From: Oncomelania hupensis
Lineage: Eukaryota > Mollusca > Gastropoda > Littorinimorpha > Pomatiopsidae
Assembly (NCBI GenBank): GCA_036898135.1
Contig: CM072515.1
Coordinates: 67,663,567 to 67,727,566 of the forward strand
DNA: 64,000 bases
Direction of reading: 5' to 3'
In this document: positions 62,633 to 64,000 of the stretch, piece after piece
Numbering within the stretch: position 1 is the stretch's first letter
Layout of the letters: every line of letters begins with the position of its first letter
Position numbers and translations under genes: made by a program
The notes under the pieces: model-generated
Seen by the model: the letters and a program-made list of their open reading frames with translations, nothing else
The model's database searches: none
Told to the model about the DNA's origin: nothing

Positions 62633-64000
62633 TATTTTATAAAGAGCAAATTCCAAGCTAGTAGTCTGCTTTAAGCGCTCGTACGCAAGTACACAGACAC
62701 TTGCAAGTTAACAAATAATTAAATGACATCAGCAGTTACAGTGACATGAGGCACACATAAAAAAACATAAATTGTCCAGTAAAATATATGTTTTTATACA
62801 GTCCTCACTAACGATCCGTCTCCTTCTCTGTTCTCCGCCCCTCTCCCCCTTCTCTCTCTCTCCCTAAAAACTGCCACTACTACTACTACCACTACTACTA
62901 CTACTACTACTAATAATAATAATAATAACAATATCCATAACAATAACGACAGCAACAAAAATATTAATTTAGCTATAACTTTTTAAACTGAAAATGCAAT
63001 TATAAAAAGAGCTATGGCACTTTAAAACTGAAAATAAGGCAAAAACAAAAACATATTAATAAACAAATAGTAGAATAAAGTAGTATAAAACTTACATGTC
63101 AGAGAATAAGAAACTAATGTATATAGTTAATGACCATAAAAAGGTAAAACTTATAACATAAATTCACAACGTACCAAATAAAATCAAAAACGTCCTGCCT
63201 AGGTAAAGACGACTGTGATCAAGCACAAATGGTATCAGTCTATGTTTTAAGAACTATAATCGCTAAGGAGGGAAATGGTTGCTCTAGTTGCAGATGTTTA
63301 CAGAACAAATGGGTTTTCAGAGACTTTTGAAAGTATTGAAGCAACTGAGAATGGCAGAGATCAGAAGGTAGTGAGTTCCACAAGGTTGGAGCATAGGTGG
63401 TGAAAGACCTTTTACAAAAAGTGTTTAGAGAATATCTTGGACCTGCAAGGATGGAACCCACTTGAGATCGTAAGGAGCGGGTAGGTCGATACGCACGCAG
63501 GAGTTCAGATAAATAGGATTCCTTAGCAATACTCATCAGCACATTCGTCCCCTATACGCTTATGTATCCGGGGACGTTAATCTATAAAACTAAACTAAAC
63601 TCATCAGCTGTAACTACCCTATCAATGATGGTTGATAATTGACATTAAACAGTAGGTGGACATCAACTAGTCATGACGATTGAGTGAAAGACAGCTACTG
63701 ATTCTACAGCAATGTATGGTCTACTACTTTGAGGATTGAGCTGACTCTGTGGGAAATCGCGCTATACAAAAACCTTTAATGATAAAATTGTTGTATTAAC
63801 TAATAAAGAGCTGCAAACCTCATCTTTGAAGAGCTTGATGACCGGGAAAGCCTTCTGCTTTCCTTTCTGAGACTCCACTTCCAGGTGGAACTGCCTGAAG
63901 AAGTGGTCGACTGTGATGCGAGGTCGGTAGCGCCACACGGCAGGGTTGGTGGGCAGCTGGTGAAGGTCGTGGTTGGGTGCAGCTGGTGCGTAGGTGTCTT
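53826..64000 (-). CDS. RNF213-like E3 ubiquitin ligase, C-terminal exons (gene copy 2, partial)
   Basis: Ten minus-strand exons: 64000-63819 (runs off the window), 62007-61872, 60261-60184, 59895-59700, 58942-58711, 58316-58242, 57658-57464, 55673-55584, 54808-54615, 54015-53826 (TGA). All phases match and no stop interrupts the roughly 512 codons. The protein parallels copy 1: exon RADTTSSRLFKVLREKIPQ differs from copy 1 at 6 of 25 positions, and the 30-residue exon at 55584-55673 at 12 of 30. One exon is 27 bp longer (59700-59895) and two are 3 bp shorter. As a member of the RNF213 family it would be a cytosolic AAA+ E3 ligase; only its C-terminal domain is visible, without RING or AAA+ motifs. 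It faces copy 1 across 37 kb. Copy 1 and copy 2 have diverged clearly, so the duplication is old. Confidence 0.82.
54345..54500. repeat. Degenerate GT-rich repeats in intron
   Basis: Degenerate GTGGTGTTGTATTGCGGT-like repeats in the intron 54016-54614. Chance frames only. Confidence 0.8.
55914..57118. repeat. Long inverted repeat (about 106-bp arms, 1-kb spacer)
   Basis: 55914-56018 and the complement of 57012-57118 match closely. Both contain CTTCTTGGAT, AAATTGTATGAAACCAAGTG, CTATCCGGCGTCAATAAA and AAAAGACAGT. The spacer holds a family A 3' end (about 56840-56925, with an ATGTA tail) and no gene. A foldback-type element or an inverted duplication in an intron of RNF213-like copy 2 are both possible. 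Confidence 0.8.
60426..61569 (-). mobile_element. Nonautonomous element, CAGAGGTGCC ends, 6-bp target duplication
   Basis: The ends are inverted repeats CAGAGGTGCCTACC on both sides. CTTCTA flanks both (60420-60425 and 61570-61575). A minus-strand start ATG at 61312 opens a 43-codon piece rich in Glu, Lys and Arg (MVLRKRLHESDDESESEEKR), like the first exon of a transposase. The rest is AT-rich and includes a T run at 61441-61468. It lies in the intron between the 136-bp and 78-bp exons of RNF213-like copy 2. Confidence 0.82.
62573..62631. repeat. (AAT)n microsatellite
   Basis: About 59 bp of AAT repeats in the first visible intron of copy 2. A shorter ACT/AAT run follows at 62876-62925. Confidence 0.97.
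63240..63545 (-). pseudogene. LINE reverse transcriptase, C-terminal end
   Basis: One hundred residues with LLRAYRPTRSLRSQ, KRSFTTYAPTLWNSLPSDL and FQKSLKTHLF, the usual C-terminus of CR1/L2-type LINE ORF2 proteins. No RT core is present, so this is a short 3' fragment. A CTAAA-type tail in plus orientation at 63583-63600 belongs to another short LINE end. Confidence 0.8.

Overview
The window is eukaryotic nuclear DNA: genes split by GT-AG introns, AT-rich, full of microsatellites, SINEs, LINEs and cut-and-paste elements. The gene content (RNF213-like paralogues close together, a THAP transposase, a stand-alone P2X7-ballast-like protein, CR1-like and RNase H-bearing LINEs) suggests a lophotrochozoan, most likely a mollusc and perhaps a gastropod. 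The species is inference.

Layout. (1) 770-16246 (+) holds the last eleven exons of an RNF213-like giant E3 ligase gene, with its stop codon and a poly(A) signal. (2) 53826-64000 (-) holds the last ten exons of a second RNF213-like gene, pointing towards the first. The last nine introns fall at the same places in both, so the genes are paralogues lying tail to tail. (3) 31033-36667 (-) holds three further exons that look like an upstream part of a third RNF213-like copy. One in-frame TAG breaks them, and neither a start region nor a body is visible.

The 37 kb between the two convergent genes is mostly mobile DNA. The most interesting unit is 17791-25214, a 7.4-kb DNA transposon with 18-bp terminal inverted repeats and a 6-bp target duplication. 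It carries two apparently intact genes facing each other: a 10-exon THAP-domain DDE transposase (767 aa) and a 4-exon, 175-aa protein resembling the cytoplasmic ballast domain of the P2X7 receptor. It sits inside the expanded VNTR of a SINE, and removing the element and one target copy restores the VNTR. Two deletion derivatives elsewhere (31693-33041 and 60426-61569) begin CAGAGGTGCC and also have 6-bp target duplications.

Further right is a four-level nest. A LINE (37611-38516 plus 47878-48876) is split by a complete-looking LINE (38517-47877, 11-bp target duplication) with an SGNH-hydrolase-like ORF1 and an endonuclease/RT/RNase H ORF2. That LINE was itself hit by a CR1-like LINE (43035-45269) and a hAT element (45743-47246, 5-bp duplication). 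A noncoding repeat of about 3 kb occurs twice in direct orientation (27418-30895 and 48877-52095), each copy with its own private insertion.

All exon models come from reading splice sites and phases by eye. Family names rest on residue patterns I recognise, without database searches.
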